8,970 bases of DNA from Planctomycetota bacterium (GCA_003644295.1 QNBZ01000036.1:1-8970), one strand, 5' to 3'. Numbered from the stretch's first letter, positions 1 through 6,837 are shown. The notes: generated by a model from the sequence alone, not told the origin. Made by a program: numbers and translations.

Positions 1-344
1 ACAACAGAAAGGATATAATGTTCGCCGTTGATGTTTGATTGAAGCGTGGAAAACTCATCTTCAAAACTATAAGAAACAAAGCTCTGCGCAGCCAGGTGAT
101 AAACTTCGTCCGGCTTAACCACAGAAACCGCCTTATAAATCGAAGGATAGCTTTCCATAGAGCCGGGAATCAACTCGATATCGTCCAGAATGTGTAAAAT
201 CCGGCTCATTCTATGCTGTTCATCCTCCAGAGCGACCCGCCTTACGAAGCCATAGACCTTATAACCCTTTTCCAGCAGCAACTCGGCAAGATACGAACCG
301 TCCTGGCCGGTAATACCGGTTATGAATGCCTTTTTCGTCTTCAT
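1..344 (-). CDS. gmd: GDP-mannose 4,6-dehydratase, N-terminal 114 residues (runs off left edge)
   Basis: The family converts GDP-D-mannose to GDP-4-keto-6-deoxy-D-mannose in the cytoplasm, the entry step to GDP-fucose, GDP-rhamnose and related sugars for surface glycans. The visible part is the NAD(P)-binding half of an extended short-chain dehydrogenase: GITGQDGSYLAELLLEKGY at residues 10-28 carries the Rossmann glycine motif, VYGFVRR follows at 30-36, and HLAAQSFVSYSFEDEF at 83-98 is typical of one Gmd subgroup. The catalytic T/S...YxxxK part lies outside the window. ATG at 344 has AGGG (353-356) eight bases upstream. It starts 34 bp after the glycosyltransferase stop, so co-transcription is likely. 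The main alternative is another nucleotide-sugar dehydratase, but the TGQDGSYLAE stretch points specifically to Gmd. Confidence 0.9.
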   Translation of the reverse strand, partial: MKTKKAFITGITGQDGSYLAELLLEKGYKVYGFVRRVALEDEQHRMSRILHILDDIELIPGSMESYPSIYKAVSVVKPDEVYHLAAQSFVSYSFEDEFSTLQSNINGEHYILSV

Positions 345-378
345 AAAAAATGCCCTGTGAACCTTTGTCTGCCCACTT

Positions 379-1506
379 TTACAAAACTTTCTTATAGATT
401 TCAAGAGTTTTTTGCGCGGTTCTTTCCCAGCTAAACTCTTTCGCCCTGGCCAGCCCCTTACGAATCATCCTTTCCTTCAACTCTTTGTCCGCAGCTATGT
501 TTATAATCGCCTCGGCAATCGAATTTTCATCATAAGGGTCAACCAGAACAGCAGCGTCGGCCGCCACTTCAGGCATTGAAGAGCAATCGGATGTTATAAC
601 AGGTACGCCACAGGCAAAGGCCTCTAAAATCGGTATTCCGAAACCCTCGTACAAACTTGCGAAAACCAGGCCGTCGGCACAACTTAACAAACTTCTTACA
701 TCATCTACGGAGCCGGTTGCAACAATACTACCAGATTTTTTACTGGAAGCAATCAATTGGAATATATCTTCATTCCGCGGCAGATTTCCTGCGATAACCA
801 ACTTGAAATTGTCGGACAATCGACTCTGCGCCAGAACAAAGCCCTTAATTATACGAGAGATATTTTTGCGTCTGTCCGGCGATGAGAACGCCACAACGTA
901 ATTATCTAACGGTGCTCCGATTTTCTTCGCCAACAGTTTTTTGGTTTCCCGCTTCTCAGATTCTGTCAGGGGCTTATAAGCAGCATCGGCGGCAAGTTCG
1001 ACTACATCCACTTTTTCGCCGGATATATTAAACAGACTGCAAAGGTCGTTTTTGGTAGCTTCTGAAATCGCTATGATATGGTCGGCCCGTTTCAAAGCCA
1101 GCTCAAATAACCCTAACTTTGATTTTGGATAAAGCTGCGGTATTTTATAACGCCGTAAGTCATAAACGGTAAGAATTCGAGGCCTGTTTTTCGTCGGAGG
1201 CATCAGATGATGTGAGCAGTGGTATATATCAAATTCACCTGTAAAACGCTGTAAGCAGGGATAGTTGCAATAACGCCAGAAGTTTTCCAGCCACCGCATT
1301 TTAATGGATGTAGCTTTAAGTTGCGCCCAATGCCCCAATCTTTTCTTCACCGGTTTTGCCTGTTCGGAAAAACGCCTGGAGTGAAAAAGCAGAACCACCG
1401 GCTTCTCGTCGAGGGCTTCAATACCGCGCAGCAGGCCTGTCCCATAAGTATAGAAACCGGAAAATCTGTTTATAAGAATCGGATTAAAATCGAAAGCAAT
1501 CCGCAT
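379..1506 (-). CDS. Glycosyltransferase family 4 (GT-B fold) protein
   Basis: A 375-residue protein that probably moves a sugar from a nucleotide-sugar donor to a glycan at the cytoplasmic membrane face. The N-terminus MRIAFDFNPI opens the first Rossmann-like domain, with YHCSHHLMPP at 95-104 and HIIAISEATKNDL at 143-155. The C-terminal donor-binding domain has RRKNI at 212-216 (the usual Arg-Lys phosphate-binding pair), VIAG at 237-240, and the EX7E motif of GT4 enzymes with Glu287 and Glu295 (YEGFGIPILEAFACGVPVI). Length fits a complete GT4 enzyme of the mannosyltransferase-like MtfB group. No signal peptide or membrane segment is seen. The start lies 4 bp behind the cimA stop with no good Shine-Dalgarno, which suggests translational coupling. 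The neighbouring gmd suggests a GDP-sugar-dependent polysaccharide pathway; the actual donor and acceptor cannot be read from sequence. Confidence 0.9.
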   Translation of the reverse strand: MRIAFDFNPILINRFSGFYTYGTGLLRGIEALDEKPVVLLFHSRRFSEQAKPVKKRLGHWAQLKATSIKMRWLENFWRYCNYPCLQRFTGEFDIYHCSHHLMPPTKNRPRILTVYDLRRYKIPQLYPKSKLGLFELALKRADHIIAISEATKNDLCSLFNISGEKVDVVELAADAAYKPLTESEKRETKKLLAKKIGAPLDNYVVAFSSPDRRKNISRIIKGFVLAQSRLSDNFKLVIAGNLPRNEDIFQLIASSKKSGSIVATGSVDDVRSLLSCADGLVFASLYEGFGIPILEAFACGVPVITSDCSSMPEVAADAAVLVDPYDENSIAEAIINIAADKELKERMIRKGLARAKEFSWERTAQKTLEIYKKVL

Positions 1507-1510
1507 TGAA

Positions 1511-3073
1511 TTATTGTTTGTCTTTTTGTAATTTGTACTCGACTGAGTCCATAAGAGCCTGCCAGGAAGCTTCGATGATGTTCTCGGAAACGCCGACCGT
1601 GCCCCAGATTGAATTTTTGTCCCGCGATTTGACTATTACACGAACGCGGGCGGCGGTTCCGGCACGAGCGTTAACGACCCGAACTTTATAATCAATCAGA
1701 TGAACGTCTCTGACAGTGGGATAGAAATTCTCCAGCGACTTTCGCAGTGCCGCGGCAAGAGCATCAACAGGGCCGTCCCCTTCGCCGACGACATGTTCCA
1801 CTCTGTCGCCAACCTTGAGCTTTACAGTAGCTTCGGTAACTATTTGACCTGTTGCGCGTTTTTCAACGTCCGCGTGATATTTTACAAGCTCGAAGAACGG
1901 CTTATATGTACCCATAATCTTTTTGACAAGCAACTCGAAGCTGGCGTTTGCTGCCTCGAACTGATAGCCCTGGTTTTCAAGCTCCTGAACACGGTTAAGG
2001 ATTTCTTTGGCTAATTTCTTGTCTTCGGCGATTTTTGCCTTTTCAAGCTGGGCCAGAACGTTTGACTTGCCGCTCAATTCCGATATAAGGAAGCGCCGTT
2101 CATTGCCGATAAGTTCCGGGTCGATATGCTCATAAGTACGCTTGTTTTTACGCAGGCCGTTCACGTGAAGACCCCCCTTATGTGCGAAAGCGCTTTCGCC
2201 GACATAAGGCATATTCATTACAGGCGTCAGATTACCGACTTCAAAAATGAATCGCGACACCTCGGTGAGCGTTTTGACTTTTTCCGGGCTAAGAACATCG
2301 AAACCCATTTTAATCATAAGGTCGGGTATCACCGTACACAAATTTGCGTTGCCGCATCGTTCGCCCAGGCCGTTTATAGTACCCTGAACGTGTCGAGCGC
2401 CGGCCCGGACGGCGGCAAGACAATTAGCTGTTGCACAATCGCTGTCATTGTGGGTGTGAATGCCGATTGTCATCGGACTTATCTGTTTGCGGACCGCGCC
2501 GGTAATTTCATACACTTCGTCCGGCAAAGAACCGCCGTTGGTATCGCAAAGAGCCAGAACATCGGCGCCGGCCTCAGCGGCGACAGCCAGAACCTTCATC
2601 GCATATTCAGGATTGGCTTTATAGCCATCGTAGAAATGCTCAGCGTCGAAAATCACCTCGAGCCCACGCTTCTTTAAGAACTCTACCGACTCGGCACAGA
2701 GCGCAATATTCTCATCGAGAGAACAGCCAAGCACATCGGTTACGTGCAGGTCCCATGTTTTACCAACCAATGTAGCTGCCGTCGTACGGCAGGCGATTAT
2801 TGCATTGAGCGAAACATCATCGGAAGCTTTGCTATCTGCTCTGCGGGTGTTGCCGAACGCCACGATTTTTGAATTCTTCAGACCAAGTTCAGCCGCTTTT
2901 TGAAAGAACTGCATCTCCTTAGGATTGGAAGCTGCGTACCCGCCTTCTATATAATCAATGCCAAACTCATCAAGGCGCCTGGCAATCGAGAGCTTATCTT
3001 CCAGCGTGAAGCTGACACCCTCGGCTTGCATACCATCTCGGAGAGTCGTGTCGTAAAGCTCTATCTTTTCCAT
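1511..3073 (-). CDS. cimA: Citramalate synthase (CimA type)
   Basis: The family condenses pyruvate and acetyl-CoA to (R)-citramalate, the first step of the threonine-independent isoleucine route; it belongs to the isopropylmalate/homocitrate synthase superfamily. Counting from the chosen start (520 residues), the catalytic TIM barrel begins with IELYDTTLRDGMQAEG at 4-19, the HMGL signature with metal-binding Asp. HTHND at 206-210 supplies metal-binding histidines and GLGERCGNANL at 236-246 is the second signature. FAHKGGLHV at 296-304 is typical of the family. The last 130 or so residues are the LeuA-type dimerisation/allosteric domain, usually the site of amino-acid feedback. An in-frame ATG exists at 3106, but the promoter -10 box overlaps it, so it would lie upstream of the transcript start. 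ATG at 3073 has GAG seven bases upstream and matches the family N-terminus. 2-isopropylmalate or homocitrate synthase is a less likely alternative. Confidence 0.93.
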   Translation of the reverse strand: MEKIELYDTTLRDGMQAEGVSFTLEDKLSIARRLDEFGIDYIEGGYAASNPKEMQFFQKAAELGLKNSKIVAFGNTRRADSKASDDVSLNAIIACRTTAATLVGKTWDLHVTDVLGCSLDENIALCAESVEFLKKRGLEVIFDAEHFYDGYKANPEYAMKVLAVAAEAGADVLALCDTNGGSLPDEVYEITGAVRKQISPMTIGIHTHNDSDCATANCLAAVRAGARHVQGTINGLGERCGNANLCTVIPDLMIKMGFDVLSPEKVKTLTEVSRFIFEVGNLTPVMNMPYVGESAFAHKGGLHVNGLRKNKRTYEHIDPELIGNERRFLISELSGKSNVLAQLEKAKIAEDKKLAKEILNRVQELENQGYQFEAANASFELLVKKIMGTYKPFFELVKYHADVEKRATGQIVTEATVKLKVGDRVEHVVGEGDGPVDALAAALRKSLENFYPTVRDVHLIDYKVRVVNARAGTAARVRVIVKSRDKNSIWGTVGVSENIIEASWQALMDSVEYKLQKDKQ

Positions 3074-3104
3074 TGCTAATCTCGTATTTCGTTCGATATA
3101 TTTC

Positions 3105-3133
3105 ATTTTAGCTTGACGTTATGAGAATGTAAA
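3105..3133 (-). promoter_or_regulatory. Sigma-70-type promoter of the cimA operon
   Basis: On the minus strand, TTTACA (3133-3128), a 17-bp spacer and TAAAAT (3110-3105). Each box differs from consensus at one position. The predicted transcript start is near 3098, giving a leader of about 25 nt before ATG 3073. The -10 box runs into the upstream ATG at 3106, which excludes that ATG as the start on this transcript. Confidence 0.65.
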
Positions 3134-3190
3134 GGGGGAAAATAGAAAATGAGCCCGGTAAAAATAAATTCAAATTTTTTCTTAAAGTTG

Positions 3191-3219
3191 TTGTCATTAA
3201 CTTAATAATCCGGTATAAT
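3191..3219 (+). promoter_or_regulatory. Sigma-70-type promoter of the EIIA gene
   Basis: TTGTCA (3191-3196), a 17-bp spacer and a perfect TATAAT (3214-3219). The predicted transcript start is near 3226, giving a leader of about 43 nt to ATG 3269. It is divergent from the cimA promoter, with about 60 bp between the two -35 boxes. An AGGAG at 3239-3243 lies in the leader but 25 nt from the ATG, too far to act as a normal ribosome site for it. Confidence 0.7.
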
Positions 3220-3268
3220 AAATGGTTTGTATAAATTCAGGAGACCGGTATATTTTACTATAACTGAA

Positions 3269-3727
3269 ATGATTCTGACACAGGTACTACAGCCCAGTTG
3301 CGTTAAAGTTCCGCTGGAAGGCAAGGATAAGAATTCCGTAATAACCGAGCTGGTGGATTTGCTTGCCGCCGAGGGACTGCTCGGCGACAGAGACGTCGTA
3401 TTAGAAGCGGTATTGGCACGTGAGAAAACCCGCAGTACCGGCATCGGTTCCGGCATCGCCATTCCTCACGGCAAATGTAAAGCCGTCAAGGAACTCGTTA
3501 TGGCGGTAGGCATCGCAGACGAGCCGATTGACTTTGCAAGCGTTGACGGGAAGCCGGTAAAAATTATCATTCTACTGGTTTCGCCGGCCGACCAGACCGG
3601 TCCGCACATCCAGGCGCTGGCCAAAGTAAGTCGGCTGATGCTTGACGAAGAATTCAAGCGAGAGCTTGAGCACGCTGACTCGGCTGAGAACGCTTATAAG
3701 CTTATAAGCAATAAAGAGAATGAGTAA
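3269..3727 (+). CDS. PTS EIIA type-2 domain protein (PtsN/fructose IIA family)
   Basis: A 152-residue single-domain phosphocarrier. Family members accept phosphate from HPr on a histidine and pass it to an EIIB, or, as PtsN (EIIA-Ntr), act as regulatory switches for nitrogen, potassium or carbon control. The EIIA type-2 signature TRSTGIGSGIAIPHGK at 54-69 contains the expected phospho-accepting His67. The start MILTQVLQPSCVKVPL matches the usual family N-terminus and gives the normal length of about 150 residues. A TTG at 3227 would add 14 unrelated residues and would sit almost on the predicted transcript start, so it is not preferred. The ribosome site before ATG 3269 is weak. No EIIB, EIIC, rpoN or hpf gene is adjacent, so a regulatory role is more likely than sugar uptake, but that is inference. 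Confidence 0.9.
   Translation: MILTQVLQPSCVKVPLEGKDKNSVITELVDLLAAEGLLGDRDVVLEAVLAREKTRSTGIGSGIAIPHGKCKAVKELVMAVGIADEPIDFASVDGKPVKIIILLVSPADQTGPHIQALAKVSRLMLDEEFKRELEHADSAENAYKLISNKENE
3692..3709. repeat. 18-bp perfect palindrome in the 3' end of the EIIA gene
   Basis: GCTTATAAGCTTATAAGC equals its own reverse complement and is also two overlapping copies of the palindrome GCTTATAAGC. It encodes residues AYKLIS near the C-terminus and lies about 20 bp before the convergent stop codons. It has no T tract after it on either strand, so it is not a classical terminator. Function is unknown and chance is possible. Confidence 0.5.
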
Positions 3728-3729
3728 TC

Positions 3730-6333
3730 TCAATTAGTTGTTTCCCAGAGAATCAGGCCCAGCTCACAGGCGTTAACAAGGTCTGCGTGTTTGGGCAGAA
3801 CTCGTACGGAAAGACCTCTGCGACCGGAGCTCTTGCAGGGCATCACGCCAGTGAACCAATGTAGGCCATCCTGGCCTGATGATTCTTTATAACCCATCCT
3901 CACGGCTGAGCCGTCTTTGATGTTCCCCCAGGTATCGACCGGGCCGTGATAAAGCTCAACAGAAACGTCGTCAGGGTCGACTTTGCCGAGCTTGACCAAC
4001 GCATTGACACGCACCTCCGAGCCAACCTTAATATGAGATTGTTTGAGGTTTGGCCAAGCGTCTGGCTGGCCGTTGCGAACTTCTACCTGCACATCCTCGA
4101 TTTCAAGTTCAGGCCAAGCCGTCTTCATATTGGATTTCCACATCGAAAACTCCCTGGCTCTTGCGCAAGCCGACTCGGTCAAATACCGCCATTTAGACGC
4201 AGCCGGTTCATAAAACTTCTGCGTATATTCACCAACCATTCTGTGCGTATTAAATTGTGGCGTTATCCGCTTGATAGAATTTTTCACTCTGTGCATCCAC
4301 GCCCGCGGCAAATCGTCGGATGAGCGAGTGTAAAACAAGGGAACAATCTCGTTTTCCAGCATATTATAAATCGCCTGCGACTCGACCATATCCTGATAAC
4401 CGGCGTCTTCATAGCTTTCGCCTGCGCCGATAGCCCACCCGAGTTCCGGTTTATACCCTTCACACCACCAGCCGTCCAGAGTGCTCACATTCAATGCGCC
4501 GTTGATTGCCGCTTTCATACCGCTTGTGCCGCTGGCTTCCATAGGTCTGCGAGGATTATTGAGCCAAATGTCAACGCCTCGGACGAGAAACCTTGCGACA
4601 TTGATGTCATAATCTTCCAGAAACACCATACGCCTTCTTACATCATACTTGTTGGCAAAGTGAATAATCTGGCGAATAATCTCCTTGCCCTGGGTATCTT
4701 TCGGGTGAGCTTTGCCGGCAAAAATAATCTGAACAGGCCGATTCTGGTCGGTGAGCAGTTTTACAAGCCGATTCTGGTCTTTAAGCAGCAGATTGCCCCT
4801 CTTGTAGCTTGCGAATCTTCTTGCAAAACCAATGGTCAGCGCCTCCGGGTCGAGAACCTCATCAGCCCAGTTCAACTCGGTATGATAAGTACCCCGCCGC
4901 TGCATTTGTGCCTTAAGCCGACTGCGGGCGAAAGTTATCAGGCGCGCTTTGCATCGCTGATGTGTCCGCCAGAACTCCTCATCCGGAATCTGGTCAACGC
5001 TTTCCCATATCGAGGTATCGACCATTCCATCGCTCCAGTTCGGCCCGATATATCTTTCATATAAAGAATTCATCTCCTCTGACAGCCAGCTTTTGATATG
5101 CACGCCGTTGGTAACCGATGCGATAGGCACTTCGCTAACCGGCACATTGGGCCAGAGCATCGCCCACATCTCTCGTGAGACCTGCCCGTGCAGTTTGCTT
5201 ACACCGTTTCTGTATGAGCTTAACCTCATAGCCAGAATCGGCATCTTAAATGACTCGTTATCGTTTTTCGGACTAACTCTGCCCAATCCTAAAAACCGCT
5301 TTTTATCTATGCCAAGTCCGGGCAAATAACCTTCGAAGTACTTCTCCATCATCTCAGAGGGAAATTCATCAAGGCCGGCCTTTACCGGAGTATGCGTTGT
5401 AAAGACATTTCCCGATTTCGTAGCTTCCATCGCCTCGTCAAAATTCATCTTGCCTTCGTTTCGCAACTGGCGGATTCTCTCCAGCGCCATAAAGGCGGCG
5501 TGTCCTTCGTTTATATGGCAGACAGTCGGTTTAATGTTCATAGCAGTCAGCGCTCTTAAGCCGCCGATACCGAGCATAATCTCCTGGCGAATTCGCATCT
5601 CACGGTCGCCGCCGTAAAGGTTTGCGGTAATTACACGGTCGTGTGGCGAATTAGCAGCGATATTAGTATCCAGCAGATACAGCTTCACCCTGCCAACAGA
5701 AACACACCATAATTGAGCGTAGACAGGCCCATCCGGGAATTCTACGCTGATTGTTACCGGCTGGCCGTTCTCATCCCGAACCAGCTCGACAGGCATATTG
5801 TAGAAATCATTTTCGACATATACTTCCTGCTGCCAGCCGTCTATGTTCAGATACTGACTGAAATAACCTTTCTGATACAGAAGGCCAACCCCGACTAAAG
5901 GTACACCGAGGTCAGAAGCGCTTTTTAAGTGGTCGCCTGCCAGCGCTCCCAAACCGCCGGAATAGATAGGCAGACATTCGTGAATTCCAAACTCGGCGCT
6001 GAAGTACGCAATAACTTGGCTGGTATCCTCTGACACGGCTTGTTCAAACCATCCCGGGCTGTCAAGATACGCTTTCAATTTTTCCACAGCCCGCCGCAAC
6101 TCACACAGAAAGCCCTGATTTTCAGCCAAAGCTTCCAGTTGCTCCTGCGAGACACTGCCGAGAAGTTTCACGGGATTATGACCGCATGCTCTCCACAAGT
6201 TGCTGTCAATGCGTTTGAACAGCGCTATGGACTCCGGGTTCCAGACCCAGAACATATTCTTGGCGATTACCTCCAAATCCTTCAACGGCTCCGGCAGTGC
6301 CGGCAGAATCGTGAAGCTGCGAACCTTCGGCAT
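3730..6333 (-). CDS. glgP: Alpha-glucan (glycogen/maltodextrin) phosphorylase, GlgP type
   Basis: Catalyses phosphorolysis of alpha-1,4-glucans to glucose 1-phosphate in the cytoplasm, with pyridoxal phosphate as cofactor. From the chosen start it has 867 residues. An N-terminal DUF3417-like region (about 5-115: VRSFTILPALPEPLKDLEVI, MFWVWNPESIALFKRID) precedes the GT35 core. IAYFSAEFGIHE at 108-119 and YSGGLGALAGDHLKSASDLG at 124-143 follow, and EASGTSGMKAAING at 599-612 carries the PLP-binding Lys607. The last 130 or so residues are an extra beta-rich tail seen in this TIGR02094-type subgroup. Of three in-frame ATGs (6384, 6357, 6333), only 6333 has a good ribosome site, GGAG at 6342-6345 with an 8-nt spacer, and MPKVRSFTILP is the family-like N-terminus. 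The ATG at 6384 lies inside a dispersed repeat. The stop is 2 bp from the convergent EIIA stop. No other glycogen gene is in view. Confidence 0.95.
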   Translation of the reverse strand: MPKVRSFTILPALPEPLKDLEVIAKNMFWVWNPESIALFKRIDSNLWRACGHNPVKLLGSVSQEQLEALAENQGFLCELRRAVEKLKAYLDSPGWFEQAVSEDTSQVIAYFSAEFGIHECLPIYSGGLGALAGDHLKSASDLGVPLVGVGLLYQKGYFSQYLNIDGWQQEVYVENDFYNMPVELVRDENGQPVTISVEFPDGPVYAQLWCVSVGRVKLYLLDTNIAANSPHDRVITANLYGGDREMRIRQEIMLGIGGLRALTAMNIKPTVCHINEGHAAFMALERIRQLRNEGKMNFDEAMEATKSGNVFTTHTPVKAGLDEFPSEMMEKYFEGYLPGLGIDKKRFLGLGRVSPKNDNESFKMPILAMRLSSYRNGVSKLHGQVSREMWAMLWPNVPVSEVPIASVTNGVHIKSWLSEEMNSLYERYIGPNWSDGMVDTSIWESVDQIPDEEFWRTHQRCKARLITFARSRLKAQMQRRGTYHTELNWADEVLDPEALTIGFARRFASYKRGNLLLKDQNRLVKLLTDQNRPVQIIFAGKAHPKDTQGKEIIRQIIHFANKYDVRRRMVFLEDYDINVARFLVRGVDIWLNNPRRPMEASGTSGMKAAINGALNVSTLDGWWCEGYKPELGWAIGAGESYEDAGYQDMVESQAIYNMLENEIVPLFYTRSSDDLPRAWMHRVKNSIKRITPQFNTHRMVGEYTQKFYEPAASKWRYLTESACARAREFSMWKSNMKTAWPELEIEDVQVEVRNGQPDAWPNLKQSHIKVGSEVRVNALVKLGKVDPDDVSVELYHGPVDTWGNIKDGSAVRMGYKESSGQDGLHWFTGVMPCKSSGRRGLSVRVLPKHADLVNACELGLILWETTN

Positions 6334-6353
6334 TTCTACTTCTCCATAAGCAG

Positions 6354-6365
6354 TCATAAGTTCAT
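6354..6365 (-). other. Possible three-codon leader ORF (MNL) before glgP
   Basis: On the minus strand, AAGGAG (6379-6374), an 8-nt spacer, then ATG AAC TTA TGA. The TGA overlaps the in-frame glgP ATG at 6357 in an ATGA arrangement. The ribosome site is stronger than that of either upstream glgP ATG and partly comes from the arm of the neighbouring repeat. It may be chance; no leader peptide of this kind is known to me for glgP. Confidence 0.22.
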
Positions 6366-6373
6366 AAGCGTTT

Positions 6374-6470
6374 CTCCTTGTCATTGCGAGGAGCGCAGCG
6401 ATGAAGCAATCTCAACCGTCATATTTGAGATTGCCGTGCCAACCTTTGGTTGACTCACAATGACAAAGAG
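6374..6470. repeat. Dispersed imperfect palindrome (TCATTGCGAG type), 97 bp
   Basis: The outer arms 6374-6390 and 6454-6470 pair at 15 of 17 positions (CTCYTTGTCATTGYGAG). Inside are a perfect 10-bp stem, GCAATCTCAA (6406-6415) with TTGAGATTGC (6425-6434), and a smaller hairpin CAACC-TTT-GGTTG (6440-6452). The sequence TCATTGCGAGGAGCGCAGCG with GAAGCAATCTC is one I recognise as a repeat present in many copies in diverse bacterial genomes, often misread as a peptide containing CEERSDEAI. It is non-coding, and its left arm meets the glgP leader. Copy number cannot be seen from this window. Confidence 0.75.
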
Positions 6471-6608
6471 GATTGCGCTCTTGTTTAATCGACAAATCTG
6501 TTGGCCGGCTTAACTCCAAAAACGCTGGCTGACATCAAGTTTGGCAGATTTTGGTGGTCCTATATTCCTTGATATAACATCGCTGAATATACCCATCTCG
6601 TTTTGCAG

Positions 6609-6628
6609 TAATACCTCATAACATTTGA
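6609..6628 (+). repeat. Left terminal inverted repeat of the MITE-like element
   Basis: TAATACCTCATAACATTTGA matches the right end at 18 of 20 positions. The TGA stop of the transposase remnant falls inside it at 6616-6618 on the minus strand. Confidence 0.68.
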
Positions 6629-6695
6629 ATTTGTGGGTATAATCTTTTTAGTTTAACTCTTGCACCGTGAGCCGAACAATGTATTTCTTGTTCAT
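6616..6695 (-). pseudogene. IS630-type transposase remnant: N- and C-terminal ends joined by internal deletion
   Basis: On the minus strand, AAGGA with a 6-nt spacer leads to ATG 6695 and the reading MNKKYIVRLTVQELN, stopping at 6648. KKYIVRLT near the N-terminus is characteristic of IS630-family transposases, followed there by a conserved EE/ER segment. Shifting frame at about 6663 gives ARVKLKRLYPQIQML and a TGA at 6616. This resembles the family C-terminus, commonly a D-A-R-x-K-L-K-x-L-Y-P type ending. Both ends of a gene of over 300 codons are thus kept within 80 bp, out of frame with each other, and the DDE catalytic core is lost. The recognition comes from memory of family sequences and needs a database match. 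Confidence 0.6.
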
Positions 6696-6761
6696 ACCGA
6701 TTCCTTTCAGATAAATGACATTTTGAAAGTTCTATCGGCAATTTCCACCTAACCGCTAAAA

Positions 6762-6781
6762 TCAAATGTTATGATGTACTA
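6762..6781 (-). repeat. Right terminal inverted repeat of the MITE-like element
   Basis: Read inward on the minus strand it is TAGTACATCATAACATTTGA, the partner of 6609-6628. The transposase remnant starts 86 bp inside this end, a normal leader distance for an IS630 element. Confidence 0.68.
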
Positions 6782-6837
6782 CGTTCATTTTTCGGAGAAC
6801 GGTTTTTCTTTATAATGTGCTTTTGGGTAATTAAAGA

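Larger units (their letters stand above)
6609..6781 (-). mobile_element. MITE-like element derived from an IS630-family insertion sequence
   Basis: The ends form inverted repeats that start at a TA dinucleotide, the usual IS630/Tc1 target: left TAATACCTCATAACATTTGA (6609-6628), right end read inward TAGTACATCATAACATTTGA (6781-6762), 18 of 20 identical including 13 consecutive matches. Weaker matching continues inward (TTT and GGT blocks). Similarity stops outside the TA on both sides. The 173-bp interior on the minus strand still holds both ends of a transposase gene joined by a deletion (see 6616-6695). It has no intact gene and could move only with a transposase supplied in trans. It lies between the glgP leader and the sigma-factor promoter region. 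Confidence 0.7.

Noticed and set aside
2126..2677. 183-codon plus-strand frame opposite cimA
   Set aside because: It is antisense to conserved CimA motifs, has no ribosome site and no recognisable domain; it follows from the codon use of the real gene.
3227..3268. TTG start for the EIIA gene
   Set aside because: It would start within a base or two of the predicted transcript start and add residues absent from EIIA proteins; ATG 3269 gives the normal length.
6334..6384. Extending glgP to the ATG at 6384
   Set aside because: That ATG is part of the repeat arm (TCATTGCGAG read in reverse), has no proper ribosome site, and the extra 17 residues do not look like the family N-terminus.
6040..6453. 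Plus-strand open frame ending in a CHCEERSDEAIS-like peptide
   Set aside because: It lies antisense to the well-supported glgP, and its tail is the translated dispersed repeat at 6374-6470, a common source of false proteins.
6588..6641. 8-bp inverted repeat TATACCCA/TGGGTATA
   Set aside because: It is short, with a 38-nt loop, and crosses the boundary of the MITE-like element; chance is the simpler explanation in AT-rich sequence.
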